64,000 nucleotides of DNA from Alkalihalobacillus pseudalcaliphilus (GTDB lineage: Bacteria > Bacillota > Bacilli > Bacillales > Bacillaceae_D): NCBI RefSeq assembly GCF_028610675.1, contig NZ_JAQQWS010000005.1, positions 232,076 to 296,075 of the forward strand, given 5' to 3'. How positions within the stretch are numbered: position 1 is the first letter of the stretch; the number at the start of each line of letters is the position of its first letter. Of the stretch, positions 25,837-35,519 are shown in pieces. A model generated the notes under the pieces. That model was given only the letters and a program-made list of their open reading frames with translations. It was not told the DNA's origin and searched no databases. Made by a program: the position numbers and the translations under genes.

Positions 25837-28545
25837 GTGGATTGGTATCGAAAAAAAGCAGAGGATGTGGAAAAAGAGTTAGGGACCAACGCAACACAAG
25901 GTTTGTCAGAAAAAGAAGTATCAAAACGTTTGAAACTTTTTGGGGCTAATAAGTTAGACGACGGAAAGAAAATATCAAGCCTAGCCTTATTTATCTCGCA
26001 GTTTAAAGATTTTATGGTTCTCGTTTTACTTGTTGCAACGTTAATCTCAGGCTTATTAGGTGAGTATATTGATGCCATTACGATTATGTTTATCGTTTTA
26101 TTAAACGGAGTTTTGGGATTTGTCCAAGAAAGAAAAGCAGAAAAGTCCCTAGAAGCATTAAAGGAACTGTCTGCTCCACAGATGAATGTATTACGAAATG
26201 GTATTTGGGAGAAAATCCTCTCAAGCCAAGTAGTTCCAGGAGATATTGTCAAGCTGAAAAGTGGAGATCGGGTAGGGGCAGACATTCGCTTGCTGAAGGC
26301 CAATGCTCTTAGTGCCGAAGAATCCTCTTTAACAGGTGAGTCCGTACCCGTACAAAAACAAGCTCAAGCTATACAAGCTGACAAGCTTGAAATGGGTGAC
26401 CAAAAAAATATGGCCTTTATGGGCACGCTCATTACACAAGGAAATGGAACGGGTGTAGTGATAGCCACAGGAATGAACACAGAGATGGGAAAGATTGCTC
26501 ATCTTCTTCAAACGACACAGTCCTTAGAAACACCATTACAAAGAAGGCTCGAGCAACTTGGAAAAATTCTCATTATTATCGCTTTACTATTAACAGCCAT
26601 GGTTGTGGCAGCAGGTGTTCTACAAGGTTATGACATTTATACAATGTTTTTATCAGGGGTTTCTTTAGCTGTTGCTGCGATTCCAGAAGGATTACCGGCA
26701 ATTGTAACCGTTGCGTTAGCACTCGGTGTTCAAAGGATGATCAAACGAAAAGCGATTGTTCGTAAGTTGCCTGCAGTTGAAACATTAGGTTGTGCCACAG
26801 TTATTTGTTCAGACAAGACTGGAACATTAACACAAAATAATATGACAGTCACCCAGGTTTGGACGGCAGGGAAAGGTTGGAAAGTGACCGGCAATGGTTA
26901 TGAGCCCAATGGTTCTTTCCTTTTCGGTGGAAAGCCTGTGGAAGTGCAACGTGAAAAAAACTTATTACAACTATTAAGCTTTTCTATGTTATGTAATAAT
27001 GCGAAGCTTATGGAGAAAACGGATCGGAAGGGATTACTTAGAAAAGAAGCACGTCAATATTTGATTGATGGTGACCCGACGGAAGGGGCATTAATTGTAG
27101 CAGGCATGAAAGCTGGTTATCATGACCAGAAACTAGACGAGCATTATACACGGGTGCATGAATTTCCATTTGACTCCACACGAAAAATGATGAGTGTCAT
27201 CGTAGAAGATAGGAGCGGCAGACAATTTGTCGTGACAAAGGGTGCGCCAGATGTTGTATTAGGTCAGTGTCAATCACTCCTTTATCAAAATGGCAAAGAA
27301 GCCTTTACACCAAAGCGAAAGGCGGAGGTGGACGCAACATTAACAAGTATGGCAAGCCACGCATTAAGAACGATTGCTGTCGCTTATAAACCATTAAACC
27401 AAGGCGAAACATGTTCACAAGCCTCGATGGCAGAGCGTCAATTGACGTTAGTGGGCATTCAAGGCATGATTGACCCACCAAGACCTGAAGTAATTGAATC
27501 TGTGCGTGAATGTAAAGAAGCGGGTATTAAAACCGTGATGATTACGGGTGACCATCAGCTCACAGCTTGTGCCATTGCACAAGAAATTGGGATTATGCAA
27601 AAATACGGTCGGTCATTAACAGGTAAAGAGCTCTCACGTATGTCGATGGAGGAGCTCGCCCAGGTCGTTGATGAGGTTGATGTGTATGCACGTGTAACAC
27701 CAGAGCATAAATTAAAAATTGTTAAAGCCTTACAGGAAAAGGGACATGTCGTTGCTATGACTGGAGATGGTGTGAATGATGCACCTGCCATAAAAGCCGC
27801 CAATATTGGTATTGCGATGGGGATTACTGGAACAGATGTAGCCAAAGAAGCCTCTGCGCTTATTTTAAGTGATGATAATTTTGCAACGATTAAGGAAGCG
27901 ATAAAAGAAGGACGGAATATCTATGAAAATATCCGCAAATTTATTCGGTATATGCTCGCTTCCAATGTGGGAGAAATTTTAGTCATGCTGATTGCTATGG
28001 TTTTGGGTATGCCTCTACCACTCGTTGCAATCCAAATTCTCTGGATAAATCTTGTGACAGATGGATTACCAGCCTTAGCGTTAGGAATGGATCAAGCTGA
28101 AGGCGATGTGATGAAACGGAAACCACGGAGCCAATTTGAAGGTGTCTTTGCTCGTGGGTTAGCATGGAAAATTATAAGTAGAGGTTTTATGATAGGGATC
28201 GTTACAATTATTGCTTTTTGGCTCACCTTACAAGGGCATCCGGATGAATTAATCCGAGCACAAACTGTGGCCTTTGTGACACTAGTGATGGCTCAGCTTA
28301 TTCATGTCTTTGATTGTCGGAGTGAGTACTCCGTCTACCACCGTAACCCTTTTGAAAATAAATATTTAGTTTATGCAGTGTTATTATCAACGTTGTTAAT
28401 GTTAGTTGTTATATATTATCCACCGTTACAAACTATTTTCCACACGGTTTCACTTGATTTGAGAGAATGGTTACTCGTTCTTGGTATGGCGGCCATTCCA
28501 ACGGTTGTAATAGGTGGGTTCCAATTGTTCAAGCGAAAATCTTAA
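25837..28545 (+). CDS. yloB: Cation-translocating P-type ATPase, calcium pump type (YloB)
   Basis: P2A-type ATPase related to SERCA; B. subtilis YloB is a spore-expressed Ca2+ pump. It has the phosphorylation site CSDKTGTLT (about residues 327-335), the TGES actuator motif, PEGLPAIVTVALA in M4, and TGDGVNDAPA in the P domain. M6 holds NLVTDGLPALALG. Ten membrane helices are expected. The start is GTG 25837 with GAGGTGAG at 25826-25833. It is divergent from rqcH and ends with its own terminator. Confidence 0.93.
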   Translation: MDWYRKKAEDVEKELGTNATQGLSEKEVSKRLKLFGANKLDDGKKISSLALFISQFKDFMVLVLLVATLISGLLGEYIDAITIMFIVLLNGVLGFVQERKAEKSLEALKELSAPQMNVLRNGIWEKILSSQVVPGDIVKLKSGDRVGADIRLLKANALSAEESSLTGESVPVQKQAQAIQADKLEMGDQKNMAFMGTLITQGNGTGVVIATGMNTEMGKIAHLLQTTQSLETPLQRRLEQLGKILIIIALLLTAMVVAAGVLQGYDIYTMFLSGVSLAVAAIPEGLPAIVTVALALGVQRMIKRKAIVRKLPAVETLGCATVICSDKTGTLTQNNMTVTQVWTAGKGWKVTGNGYEPNGSFLFGGKPVEVQREKNLLQLLSFSMLCNNAKLMEKTDRKGLLRKEARQYLIDGDPTEGALIVAGMKAGYHDQKLDEHYTRVHEFPFDSTRKMMSVIVEDRSGRQFVVTKGAPDVVLGQCQSLLYQNGKEAFTPKRKAEVDATLTSMASHALRTIAVAYKPLNQGETCSQASMAERQLTLVGIQGMIDPPRPEVIESVRECKEAGIKTVMITGDHQLTACAIAQEIGIMQKYGRSLTGKELSRMSMEELAQVVDEVDVYARVTPEHKLKIVKALQEKGHVVAMTGDGVNDAPAIKAANIGIAMGITGTDVAKEASALILSDDNFATIKEAIKEGRNIYENIRKFIRYMLASNVGEILVMLIAMVLGMPLPLVAIQILWINLVTDGLPALALGMDQAEGDVMKRKPRSQFEGVFARGLAWKIISRGFMIGIVTIIAFWLTLQGHPDELIRAQTVAFVTLVMAQLIHVFDCRSEYSVYHRNPFENKYLVYAVLLSTLLMLVVIYYPPLQTIFHTVSLDLREWLLVLGMAAIPTVVIGGFQLFKRKS

Positions 28546-28587
28546 AAACCGAAATATAGTCTGAAACCATTAAAAGAAGGACCGACC

Positions 28588-28622
28588 AAAACTGCCCATG
28601 TTGAATGTGGGCAGTTTTTTGA
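28588..28622 (+). terminator. Intrinsic terminator after the calcium ATPase gene
   Basis: AAAACTGCCCA (28588-28598) pairs with TGGGCAGTTTT (28608-28618), followed by T residues. Confidence 0.92.
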
Positions 28623-28728
28623 CGTATTTTTGCCGGTACGCTTGTAAGAGGAACAGATTTGTTCATATGAAACGATACTTGTTGACCAAAGTAAAATTAG
28701 GTAAAATAGAGGAGTGGATGTGATACAT

Positions 28729-29610
28729 ATGGTGAAAAGTATGACTGGTTATGGACAAGCAACCGTGTCAAATGAACAATGCACAATTCAAGTTGAAATA
28801 CGAACAGTTAATCATCGTTTTTTTGAATGTAGCAATATAAGATTGCCACGCCGCTTTTTATTTCTTGAGGATGTGATTCGTAAAGAGGTGAAATCAGTCA
28901 TTCATCGCGGGAAAGTAGATGTATTTGTTAAGGTCGATGGTGAGTCACTTGTTTCTAAACATTTTAAGGTGAATTGGCATTTGTTACAGCAATATAAGGA
29001 CAAGGCTGAACAGATTCGTGAATTTTTATCATCCAATGAAACACTCAGTATGGAACATGTTCTACAACATGAGCATTTGACTGAATGGGTGGAAGAAGAA
29101 AGTGATGTTTCGGGATTAGATAAACGGATCGTAGAGGCGATTCAAAAAGCGTGTACAGAAGTAAATGTCATGCGTGAAAGAGAAGGTAGTTCAATTAACA
29201 CCCATTTTAACGAATTATTAACGGAACTAAATCATTCAGTCACGTTGCTAAAAGCTCTCGTACCAGAAGTTAACAAGGTTCAAGAGGAAAAGCTTTTTCA
29301 GCGCTTAAAAGATATAGTTTTGGAAGCTCAATTAGATGAAGGAAGAATGGTCACGGAGCTAGGCTTAATCTTGGATAAATCAGATATTAGTGAAGAGCTT
29401 TCGCGTCTCCAATCGCATTGGGAACAGTTTAAGGCGATTTTGCTTGAAGACCAGCCGATCGGGAGAAAGCTTGATTTTCTCGTTCAGGAAATGAATCGTG
29501 AAGCTAATACAATAGGGTCAAAAGCGATCGATTTACAAGTGAAGCAACAGGTTGTTTTACAAAAAAGTTTAATGGAGAAATTGAAAGAACAAGTACAAAA
29601 TGTAGAATAA
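28729..29610 (+). CDS. yloC: YicC/YloC-family endoribonuclease
   Basis: Endoribonuclease of the YicC family; E. coli YicC promotes small-RNA decay. The N terminus KSMTGYGQA and EVRTVNHRFFE-like blocks identify the family, and the C-terminal DUF1732 holds LDFLVQEMNREANTIGSKA. The start is chosen as ATG 28729, giving 293 residues; in-frame GTG codons at 28714 and 28720 lie closer to the GAGGAG at 28709. A possible promoter (TTGTTG, 17 bases, TAAAAT ending 28707) lies just upstream. It heads the remA-gmk-rpoZ group. Confidence 0.92.
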   Translation: MVKSMTGYGQATVSNEQCTIQVEIRTVNHRFFECSNIRLPRRFLFLEDVIRKEVKSVIHRGKVDVFVKVDGESLVSKHFKVNWHLLQQYKDKAEQIREFLSSNETLSMEHVLQHEHLTEWVEEESDVSGLDKRIVEAIQKACTEVNVMREREGSSINTHFNELLTELNHSVTLLKALVPEVNKVQEEKLFQRLKDIVLEAQLDEGRMVTELGLILDKSDISEELSRLQSHWEQFKAILLEDQPIGRKLDFLVQEMNREANTIGSKAIDLQVKQQVVLQKSLMEKLKEQVQNVE

Positions 29611-29703
29611 AGCTAGAAATCGAACGGATTTTCGTATATAGTAACATTAGTTTGGATAAAAATGAAAAGAGTAGAAGGCTCTTCTAAAGTGGAGGAATCG
29701 GGC

Positions 29704-29967
29704 ATGAATATTAAACTAATAAACATCGGATTCGGAAACATCGTATCAGCCAATCGGATCATTTCAATTGTCAGTCCTGAATCAGCACCTATCAAACGAA
29801 TCATACAAGATGCTCGTGACCGGAATATGTTAATTGATGCAACTTACGGACGACGCACACGTGCTGTCATTATTGCTGATAGCGACCATGTTATTTTAAG
29901 TGCGGTTCAACCAGAAACAGTTGCACAACGTTTATCAACAAAAGAAGAAGGAGCAGAGGAAGCGTAG
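29704..29967 (+). CDS. remA: Extracellular matrix regulator RemA (YlzA)
   Basis: DNA-binding activator of biofilm matrix and osmoprotection genes in B. subtilis. This short protein of 87 residues begins MNIKLINIGFGNIV and includes SPESAPIKRI and YGRRTRAVIIADSDHV, all strongly conserved. The start is ATG 29704 after TGGAGGAA; the longer in-frame start at 29662 is upstream of this site. It is in its usual place between yloC and gmk. Confidence 0.95.
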   Translation: MNIKLINIGFGNIVSANRIISIVSPESAPIKRIIQDARDRNMLIDATYGRRTRAVIIADSDHVILSAVQPETVAQRLSTKEEGAEEA

Positions 29968-30013
29968 GCTTGTTTGCTTTACTTTTTCTTTCTTAAAATA
30001 GTAGGAGGTTTCA

Positions 30014-30628
30014 ATGGATAAAGAAAAAGGATTATTAATTGTTTTATCTGGCCCTGCCGGCGTAGGTAAAGGAACGGTATGTGGGGCTTTAAGACAACAA
30101 GATACAGATATTCAATATTCTGTTTCTGCGACAACAAGAAAGCCTCGACAAGGGGAGGTCGATGGAGTCAATTATTTCTTTAAGGAAAAAGAACATTTTG
30201 AAGAAATGATAAAAAATGACCAACTACTAGAGTGGGCGGAATATGTGGGGAATTATTATGGTACGCCCGTAGATTATGTACGTGAAACAATTAATAAAGG
30301 TCAAGATATTATCCTTGAAATTGAAGTTCAAGGAGCTCTAAAGGTTCGAGAGCGCTTTCCAGAAGGTGTGTTCATTTTCTTAATGCCACCAAGCTTAGCT
30401 GAATTACGCAGCCGGATCGTTGGTAGAGGAACGGAAACAGAGGAAATTATTAACAAAAGAATGACAGTCGCTAAAGAAGAAATTGATATGATGAAGCGTT
30501 ATGATTATGTCGTAGAAAATGATGAGGTTCATTTAGCTGTAGAACGAATTAAAGCGATTGTAACGGCAGAACATTGTAAACGTGAAAGATTAATCGAAAA
30601 ATATACTCAACTTGTGGAGGTTCAATAA
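30014..30628 (+). CDS. gmk: Guanylate kinase
   Basis: Phosphorylates GMP to GDP using ATP. The P-loop GPAGVGKGT is at residues 13-21, with the GMP-binding SATTRKPRQGEVDGVNYF and the lid region TEEIINKRM following. It has 204 residues. AGGAGG sets ATG 30014. It is immediately followed by rpoZ with a 1-base gap. Confidence 0.97.
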   Translation: MDKEKGLLIVLSGPAGVGKGTVCGALRQQDTDIQYSVSATTRKPRQGEVDGVNYFFKEKEHFEEMIKNDQLLEWAEYVGNYYGTPVDYVRETINKGQDIILEIEVQGALKVRERFPEGVFIFLMPPSLAELRSRIVGRGTETEEIINKRMTVAKEEIDMMKRYDYVVENDEVHLAVERIKAIVTAEHCKRERLIEKYTQLVEVQ

Positions 30629-30629
30629 T

Positions 30630-30848
30630 ATGTTATATCCTTCTATTGATTCATTAATGGATAAATTAGATTCAAAATATACACTAGTAACAGTATCAGC
30701 AAAACGTGCTCGTGAGATGAAAGAGGATACATCAAGAGGTCCGCTTGTAACAAAACCACATTCATATAAGCCGGTAGGTCTTGCTTTAGAAGAAATTGTG
30801 GGTGAACAGCTCCGCTTTGAAAGAATGGAAATCAAGGAAGACGAATAA
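30630..30848 (+). CDS. rpoZ: RNA polymerase omega subunit
   Basis: Small RNA polymerase subunit that assists beta-prime folding. It has 72 residues, with MLYPSIDSLMDKLDSKYTL at the start and SAKRAREMKE and KPVGLALEEI following, all typical. The start is ATG 30630, preceded by GGAGG within the gmk end; an in-frame start at 30612 would sit upstream of the site. Confidence 0.95.
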   Translation: MLYPSIDSLMDKLDSKYTLVTVSAKRAREMKEDTSRGPLVTKPHSYKPVGLALEEIVGEQLRFERMEIKEDE

Positions 30849-30856
30849 TGTGAAGG

Positions 30857-30890
30857 CAACCTACTTAACAAAAGAGTAGGTTGTTTTCTT
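30857..30890 (+). terminator. Intrinsic terminator after rpoZ
   Basis: CAACCTACT (30857-30865) pairs with AGTAGGTTG (30875-30883), then TTTTCTT. It may be leaky, since coaBC follows closely. Confidence 0.8.
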
Positions 30891-30931
30891 ATCTATTATG
30901 ATAAAGATTGGTTATGGATGAGGTGAACATT

Positions 30932-32149
30932 ATGTTAAAAGATAAAAAGATTGTTATCGGTGTCACGGGTGGTATTGCGGCGTTTAAGGCTGCAGCTTTA
31001 ACGAGTAAATTGGTGCAGGCTGGAGCACATGTCAAAGTAATTATGACCGAATCAGCAACAGAGTTTGTAACACCGTTAACGTTTCAGGCTTTATCAAGAG
31101 AGCCTGTGTATACGAATACATTTATAGAGCCAGATCCGACAAAAATTGCTCATATTGAATTAGCGGATTGGGCGGATGCGTTTATTATTGCTCCAGCTAC
31201 CGCCAATATAATCGGGAAACTAGCAAATGGTTTAGCAGATGATATGCTCACAACGACATTACTAGCCACAAAGGCCCCTATTTATATGGCACCTGCTATG
31301 AATGTGAATATGTACAATCAACCTGCTGTCCAAAGGAATATGCAACAGCTCATGGAGGATGGTATTCAATTCATTGATGCAAATGCGGGTTATTTAGCCT
31401 GCGGTTGGATCGGAAAAGGGCGTTTAGCTGAGCCAGAGGAAATCGTTGAATACTTAGAGCAAGCCTTTATTCGTTCAGATAATAAAGGGAGTCATTTAGC
31501 TGGGAAGAGCGTTTTAATAACGGCAGGACCTACTCAAGAAAAAATTGACCCAGTTCGATATTTTACCAATCACTCTTCGGGGAAAATGGGTTATGCGCTG
31601 GCGAAAATTGCTTATTTACGTGGTGCAGATGTCACCTTAATAACGGGGCCAACAAATATAGAACCTCCACTAGGTGTGAAAGTCGTTCAAGTTCTTTCTG
31701 CACAAGATATGTATCAAGAAGTGATTGAACGGTTCGAACAAACAGATATTATGATTAAATCAGCGGCTGTTGCGGATTATCGACCAGCAGAGACGTTTGA
31801 ACAAAAGCGAAAAAAACAACCTGGGGACTGGTCTTTACAATTAGAACGAACACAAGACATATTGGCAAAGCTAGGAGCATTGAAGCAAGACCAAGTTCTT
31901 ATAGGTTTTGCGGCAGAAACCAATAATGTAGAAGAGAATGCTCTAGGTAAATTAGAAAGAAAGCATTTAGATGTAATTGTTGCCAATGATATTAGTCAAG
32001 AGGGTGCTGGTTTTAAAGGCGATACGAATGAAGTGGTTATTTTTACGAAAGACGGACATCGTTTTGAAGTTCCTCAAGCACAAAAAGTAGAAGTGGCAGA
32101 CAAGATATTAACTGAAATTGAAGCATATATGAAAAGGAACCAATCATAA
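30932..32149 (+). CDS. coaBC: Bifunctional phosphopantothenoylcysteine decarboxylase/synthase
   Basis: Coenzyme A pathway fusion. The N-terminal CoaC flavoprotein domain has GVTGGIAAFKA, the His of the active site region, and the PAMNVNMY motif with a later Cys in LACGWIGKGR. The C-terminal CoaB domain begins near residue 190 with VLITAGPTQEKIDPVR and SGKMGYALA. It has 405 residues. The start is ATG 30932 with GAGGTGA upstream. Its stop overlaps the priA start (TAATG). Confidence 0.97.
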   Translation: MLKDKKIVIGVTGGIAAFKAAALTSKLVQAGAHVKVIMTESATEFVTPLTFQALSREPVYTNTFIEPDPTKIAHIELADWADAFIIAPATANIIGKLANGLADDMLTTTLLATKAPIYMAPAMNVNMYNQPAVQRNMQQLMEDGIQFIDANAGYLACGWIGKGRLAEPEEIVEYLEQAFIRSDNKGSHLAGKSVLITAGPTQEKIDPVRYFTNHSSGKMGYALAKIAYLRGADVTLITGPTNIEPPLGVKVVQVLSAQDMYQEVIERFEQTDIMIKSAAVADYRPAETFEQKRKKQPGDWSLQLERTQDILAKLGALKQDQVLIGFAAETNNVEENALGKLERKHLDVIVANDISQEGAGFKGDTNEVVIFTKDGHRFEVPQAQKVEVADKILTEIEAYMKRNQS

Positions 32150-34557
32150 TGATTGCTAAGGTTTCTGTTGATGTACCGAGTGCTCAGACCGACCGATTAT
32201 TCGATTATCTTGTTCCAGCTGAATGGCAAGCCTATATAAAGCCAGGAATGCGAGTCATCGTTCCATTTGGTCCAAGAAAAATCCAAGGGTTCATTGTTGA
32301 ACTAACGAATGAATCTGAATTCAAGCAATTAAAAAAAGTGCTCGAGCTCCAAGATATGGAACCTGTCTTAACAAGTGAGTTAATCGATGTAGGAAAGTGG
32401 CTTGCTGCTGAAACTTTAAGTTATCAAATCTCAGCTTTTCAAGTGATGCTGCCAGCGGCATTAAAATCAAAAGTGAAAAAAGAGTGGGTGCTAGCAACAA
32501 ATAAACAAGACTTACCCCTTTTTGTTCAAGCATTATTTGGTCAGAAAAGTTCTATTTCAACTGAAGTGATGAAAGAGTTAAATAAACAAGAAAAAATCGA
32601 ATTACAAGCTTTGTTACTATCTGGTGAGCTAATTGAAAAATATAAAGTAATTGAAAAGGCAAAGCAAAAATACATACGAATGCTTACACTCAATGAGCCG
32701 TATACACTTGAAGCAATGGAAGCTGACTTATCGGGGAGAGCGAAAAAACAGCTACAAATTCTTCATCATTTAGTACATCAAAAACAACCGAAAGCGACCA
32801 ATCAAGTTCTTCAAGATTTGAAAACAACCCGCCAGACTTTGCAGCCGTTACTTGAGAAAGGTTTTATAAGAGAGTTTGAGCAAAAGGTATATCGTGAGGC
32901 GATGAAAGACCTTACTATTGAGCAGGAGCATGCATTCGCATTAACGGCAAAGCAAAAAGCGGTTTTAGCTCCGATTGCGGAAAAAATCGAACATAGAAAG
33001 CATGAAACTTTTTTATTACATGGTGTGACAGGCAGTGGCAAAACAGAGGTATATCTTCAAGCGATTGCTCAAGTAGTTGAGCAAGGCAAGGAAGCGATTA
33101 TGCTTGTGCCAGAGATCTCACTCACGCCACAGATGGTCAAACGTTTTAAAGGGAGATTTGGTGATCTAGTTGCTGTTCTTCATTCTGGTTTGTCGGCAGG
33201 CGAGAAGTTAGATGAATGGCGGAAAATTCAAAGACAAGAAGTAAAAGTGGTTGTAGGAGCACGTTCGGCGATTTTTGCCCCATTCCAGCATTTAGGGATG
33301 ATTATTATTGATGAAGAGCATGAAACGACGTATAAACAAGAGGATAATCCACGCTACCATGCAAGGGATGTAGCGATTTATCGAGGGGAGTATCATCAAT
33401 GTCCTGTGATATTAGGTAGTGCAACACCGTCATTAGAGTCCTATGCTCGTGCCAAAAAAGAAGTCTATACGCTGTTAGAATTATTGGAACGTGTAAATAA
33501 CCGTGACATGCCTACTGTCGAGATTGTTGATATGAGAGAAGAGCTGCGTAACGGAAACCGCTCCATGTTCTCAGAAGTTTTAATGGAGAAAATGAAAGAG
33601 AAGTTAGAAAAACAGGAACAAATTGTCCTTTTCCTAAATCGGCGGGGACATTCAACATTTATCATGTGCCGGGACTGTGGCTATGTGGCTACGTGTACAC
33701 ATTGTGATGTCTCGTTTACTTATCACCGTCATCAGCATAAACTCAAATGTCACTATTGTGGTGATGAACGGCAGATGCCAAAAACGTGTGATTCGTGTCA
33801 AAGTGAGCATATTCGTTTTTTTGGTTCAGGGACTCAAAAAGTAGAAGAAGAGTTAACGAAGCTACTGCCACAAGCACGGGTCATCCGTATGGATGTTGAT
33901 ACGACATCACGTAAAGGCTCACACGAACGATTGCTAGAATCCTTTGAACGAGGAGAAGCAGATATTTTACTTGGCACGCAAATGATTGCAAAGGGGTTAG
34001 ACTTTCCTTCAATTACATTAGTGGGCGTATTAGCGGCAGATTCGATGTTGCATATTCCAGATTTTCGTGCAGCGGAACGCACCTTTCAATTAATGGAACA
34101 AGTAAGTGGAAGAGCGGGTAGGCATACATTACCTGGCGAGGTATTTATTCAAACATATACACCTGAGCACTATAGTATTCAGCTTGTACAAGCACATGAC
34201 TATCATGAGTTTTACCGTAAAGAGATGAATAATCGAAGACTGGCGGGTTATCCTCCTTATTATTATATGGCTCTTATTAATATATCTGATCAGGAGTTAA
34301 CGAAAGTAATCTCAGTCAGTGAAAAAATTGTTCAAGTTTTAAAGCGAGACTTACAGCCATCTACGATTGTACTAGGCCCTGTTGCATCACCTCTCGCTCG
34401 GCTAAAAGATAGATATCGCTATCAATGCATGATAAAATACAGAAATGAACCTCGGTTAATAGAGACATTAAGAAATATTCAAGATCACTATTTAAAAGAA
34501 ACAAATCAGGGGAATTTACAAATTCACATGGATTTAAACCCGTTTATATTTATGTAA
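32149..34557 (+). CDS. priA: Primosomal replication restart helicase PriA
   Basis: 3'-5' superfamily 2 helicase that reloads the replisome at stalled forks. It has an N-terminal DNA-binding domain, Walker A GVTGSGKTE (about residues 291-299), DEEH as motif II, and two zinc-binding clusters built from CRDCGYVATCTHC and CHYCG with CDSC. It has 802 residues. It is directly followed by fmt; the peptide deformylase gene def that separates the two in B. subtilis is absent. Confidence 0.97.
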   Translation: MIAKVSVDVPSAQTDRLFDYLVPAEWQAYIKPGMRVIVPFGPRKIQGFIVELTNESEFKQLKKVLELQDMEPVLTSELIDVGKWLAAETLSYQISAFQVMLPAALKSKVKKEWVLATNKQDLPLFVQALFGQKSSISTEVMKELNKQEKIELQALLLSGELIEKYKVIEKAKQKYIRMLTLNEPYTLEAMEADLSGRAKKQLQILHHLVHQKQPKATNQVLQDLKTTRQTLQPLLEKGFIREFEQKVYREAMKDLTIEQEHAFALTAKQKAVLAPIAEKIEHRKHETFLLHGVTGSGKTEVYLQAIAQVVEQGKEAIMLVPEISLTPQMVKRFKGRFGDLVAVLHSGLSAGEKLDEWRKIQRQEVKVVVGARSAIFAPFQHLGMIIIDEEHETTYKQEDNPRYHARDVAIYRGEYHQCPVILGSATPSLESYARAKKEVYTLLELLERVNNRDMPTVEIVDMREELRNGNRSMFSEVLMEKMKEKLEKQEQIVLFLNRRGHSTFIMCRDCGYVATCTHCDVSFTYHRHQHKLKCHYCGDERQMPKTCDSCQSEHIRFFGSGTQKVEEELTKLLPQARVIRMDVDTTSRKGSHERLLESFERGEADILLGTQMIAKGLDFPSITLVGVLAADSMLHIPDFRAAERTFQLMEQVSGRAGRHTLPGEVFIQTYTPEHYSIQLVQAHDYHEFYRKEMNNRRLAGYPPYYYMALINISDQELTKVISVSEKIVQVLKRDLQPSTIVLGPVASPLARLKDRYRYQCMIKYRNEPRLIETLRNIQDHYLKETNQGNLQIHMDLNPFIFM

Positions 34558-34580
34558 TGTCATTGAAAGGCAGTGAAAAG

Positions 34581-35519
34581 ATGAAAATCGTTTTTATGGG
34601 GACACCTGATTTTTCAGTACCCGTTTTAAAGCAATTAGCAGAAGTATATGAGGTTGTAGCTGTTGTCACTCAACCTGACCGTCCAGTTGGTAGAAAGAAA
34701 GTATTAACACCGCCGCCGGTAAAGGTAGCAGCAACAGAGTTAAACATCCCTGTCCTGCAACCAGAAAAAGTGCGAGTTAAAGAAGAATTAGAGCTTATTT
34801 TTGAGTATGAGCCTGATCTCATTGTGACAGCTGCTTACGGTCAGATTTTACCAAAAGCATTGTTAGATTTTCCTCGACTTGGATGTGTGAACGTTCATGC
34901 TTCCTTATTACCAAAATATCGTGGAGGAGCACCGATACACCAGTCGATTATTGATGGGGAAAGCGAGACGGGTGTCACGATTATGTATATGGTTGAGAAA
35001 CTAGATGCTGGCGATATTTTGACACAGGTGCGTGTTCCAATAGAAGAAGAGGATCATGTAGGAACGGTCCATGACAAGCTAAGTCAAGCCGGAGCATCCT
35101 TATTGATGGAAACGATTCCGCAATTAGTAGATGGTTCATTGGTAGCTAAACGTCAAAATGATCAAGAGGCGACCTTTGCCCGGAATATTTCAAGAGAGAT
35201 GGAAGAGTTAAATTGGTCACGTACAGGTGAAGAGCTGTATAACCAAATCCGTGGCTTACACCCTTGGCCGGTTGCCTATACAAGCTTTCGTGGAAAGCCT
35301 ATAAAAGTATGGTGGGCAAGTAAAGTAACAACAAATAAGCAAGCTACACCAGGTGAGATTATTGAAATGGAAGAAGATGGCTTTATTGTTGCTACTGGTA
35401 ATAAAACAGCTTTAAAAATGGAAGATATACAACCAGCAGGTAAGAAAAGAATGACCGCAGATACATTTTTACGAGGAACGACTATCGAACTCGGCGAGAA
35501 ACTGGGAGATAAAGAATGA
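34581..35519 (+). CDS. fmt: Methionyl-tRNA formyltransferase
   Basis: Formylates initiator Met-tRNA using 10-formyl-THF. It has the Rossmann start MKIVFMGTPDFSVPVL, the catalytic region with VNVHASLLPKYRGGAPIHQ (Asn, His) and an Asp in EKLDAGDIL. It has 312 residues. An in-frame ATG at 34557 overlaps the priA stop, but AAAGG at 34566-34570 favours ATG 34581, which matches the family N terminus. ATGA overlap with rsmB follows. Confidence 0.97.
   Translation: MKIVFMGTPDFSVPVLKQLAEVYEVVAVVTQPDRPVGRKKVLTPPPVKVAATELNIPVLQPEKVRVKEELELIFEYEPDLIVTAAYGQILPKALLDFPRLGCVNVHASLLPKYRGGAPIHQSIIDGESETGVTIMYMVEKLDAGDILTQVRVPIEEEDHVGTVHDKLSQAGASLLMETIPQLVDGSLVAKRQNDQEATFARNISREMEELNWSRTGEELYNQIRGLHPWPVAYTSFRGKPIKVWWASKVTTNKQATPGEIIEMEEDGFIVATGNKTALKMEDIQPAGKKRMTADTFLRGTTIELGEKLGDKE

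Noticed and set aside
28749..29610. Role of yloC as a stress-response gene linked to the preceding ATPase
   Set aside because: A strong terminator at 28588-28622 separates them, and yloC belongs with remA-gmk-rpoZ.
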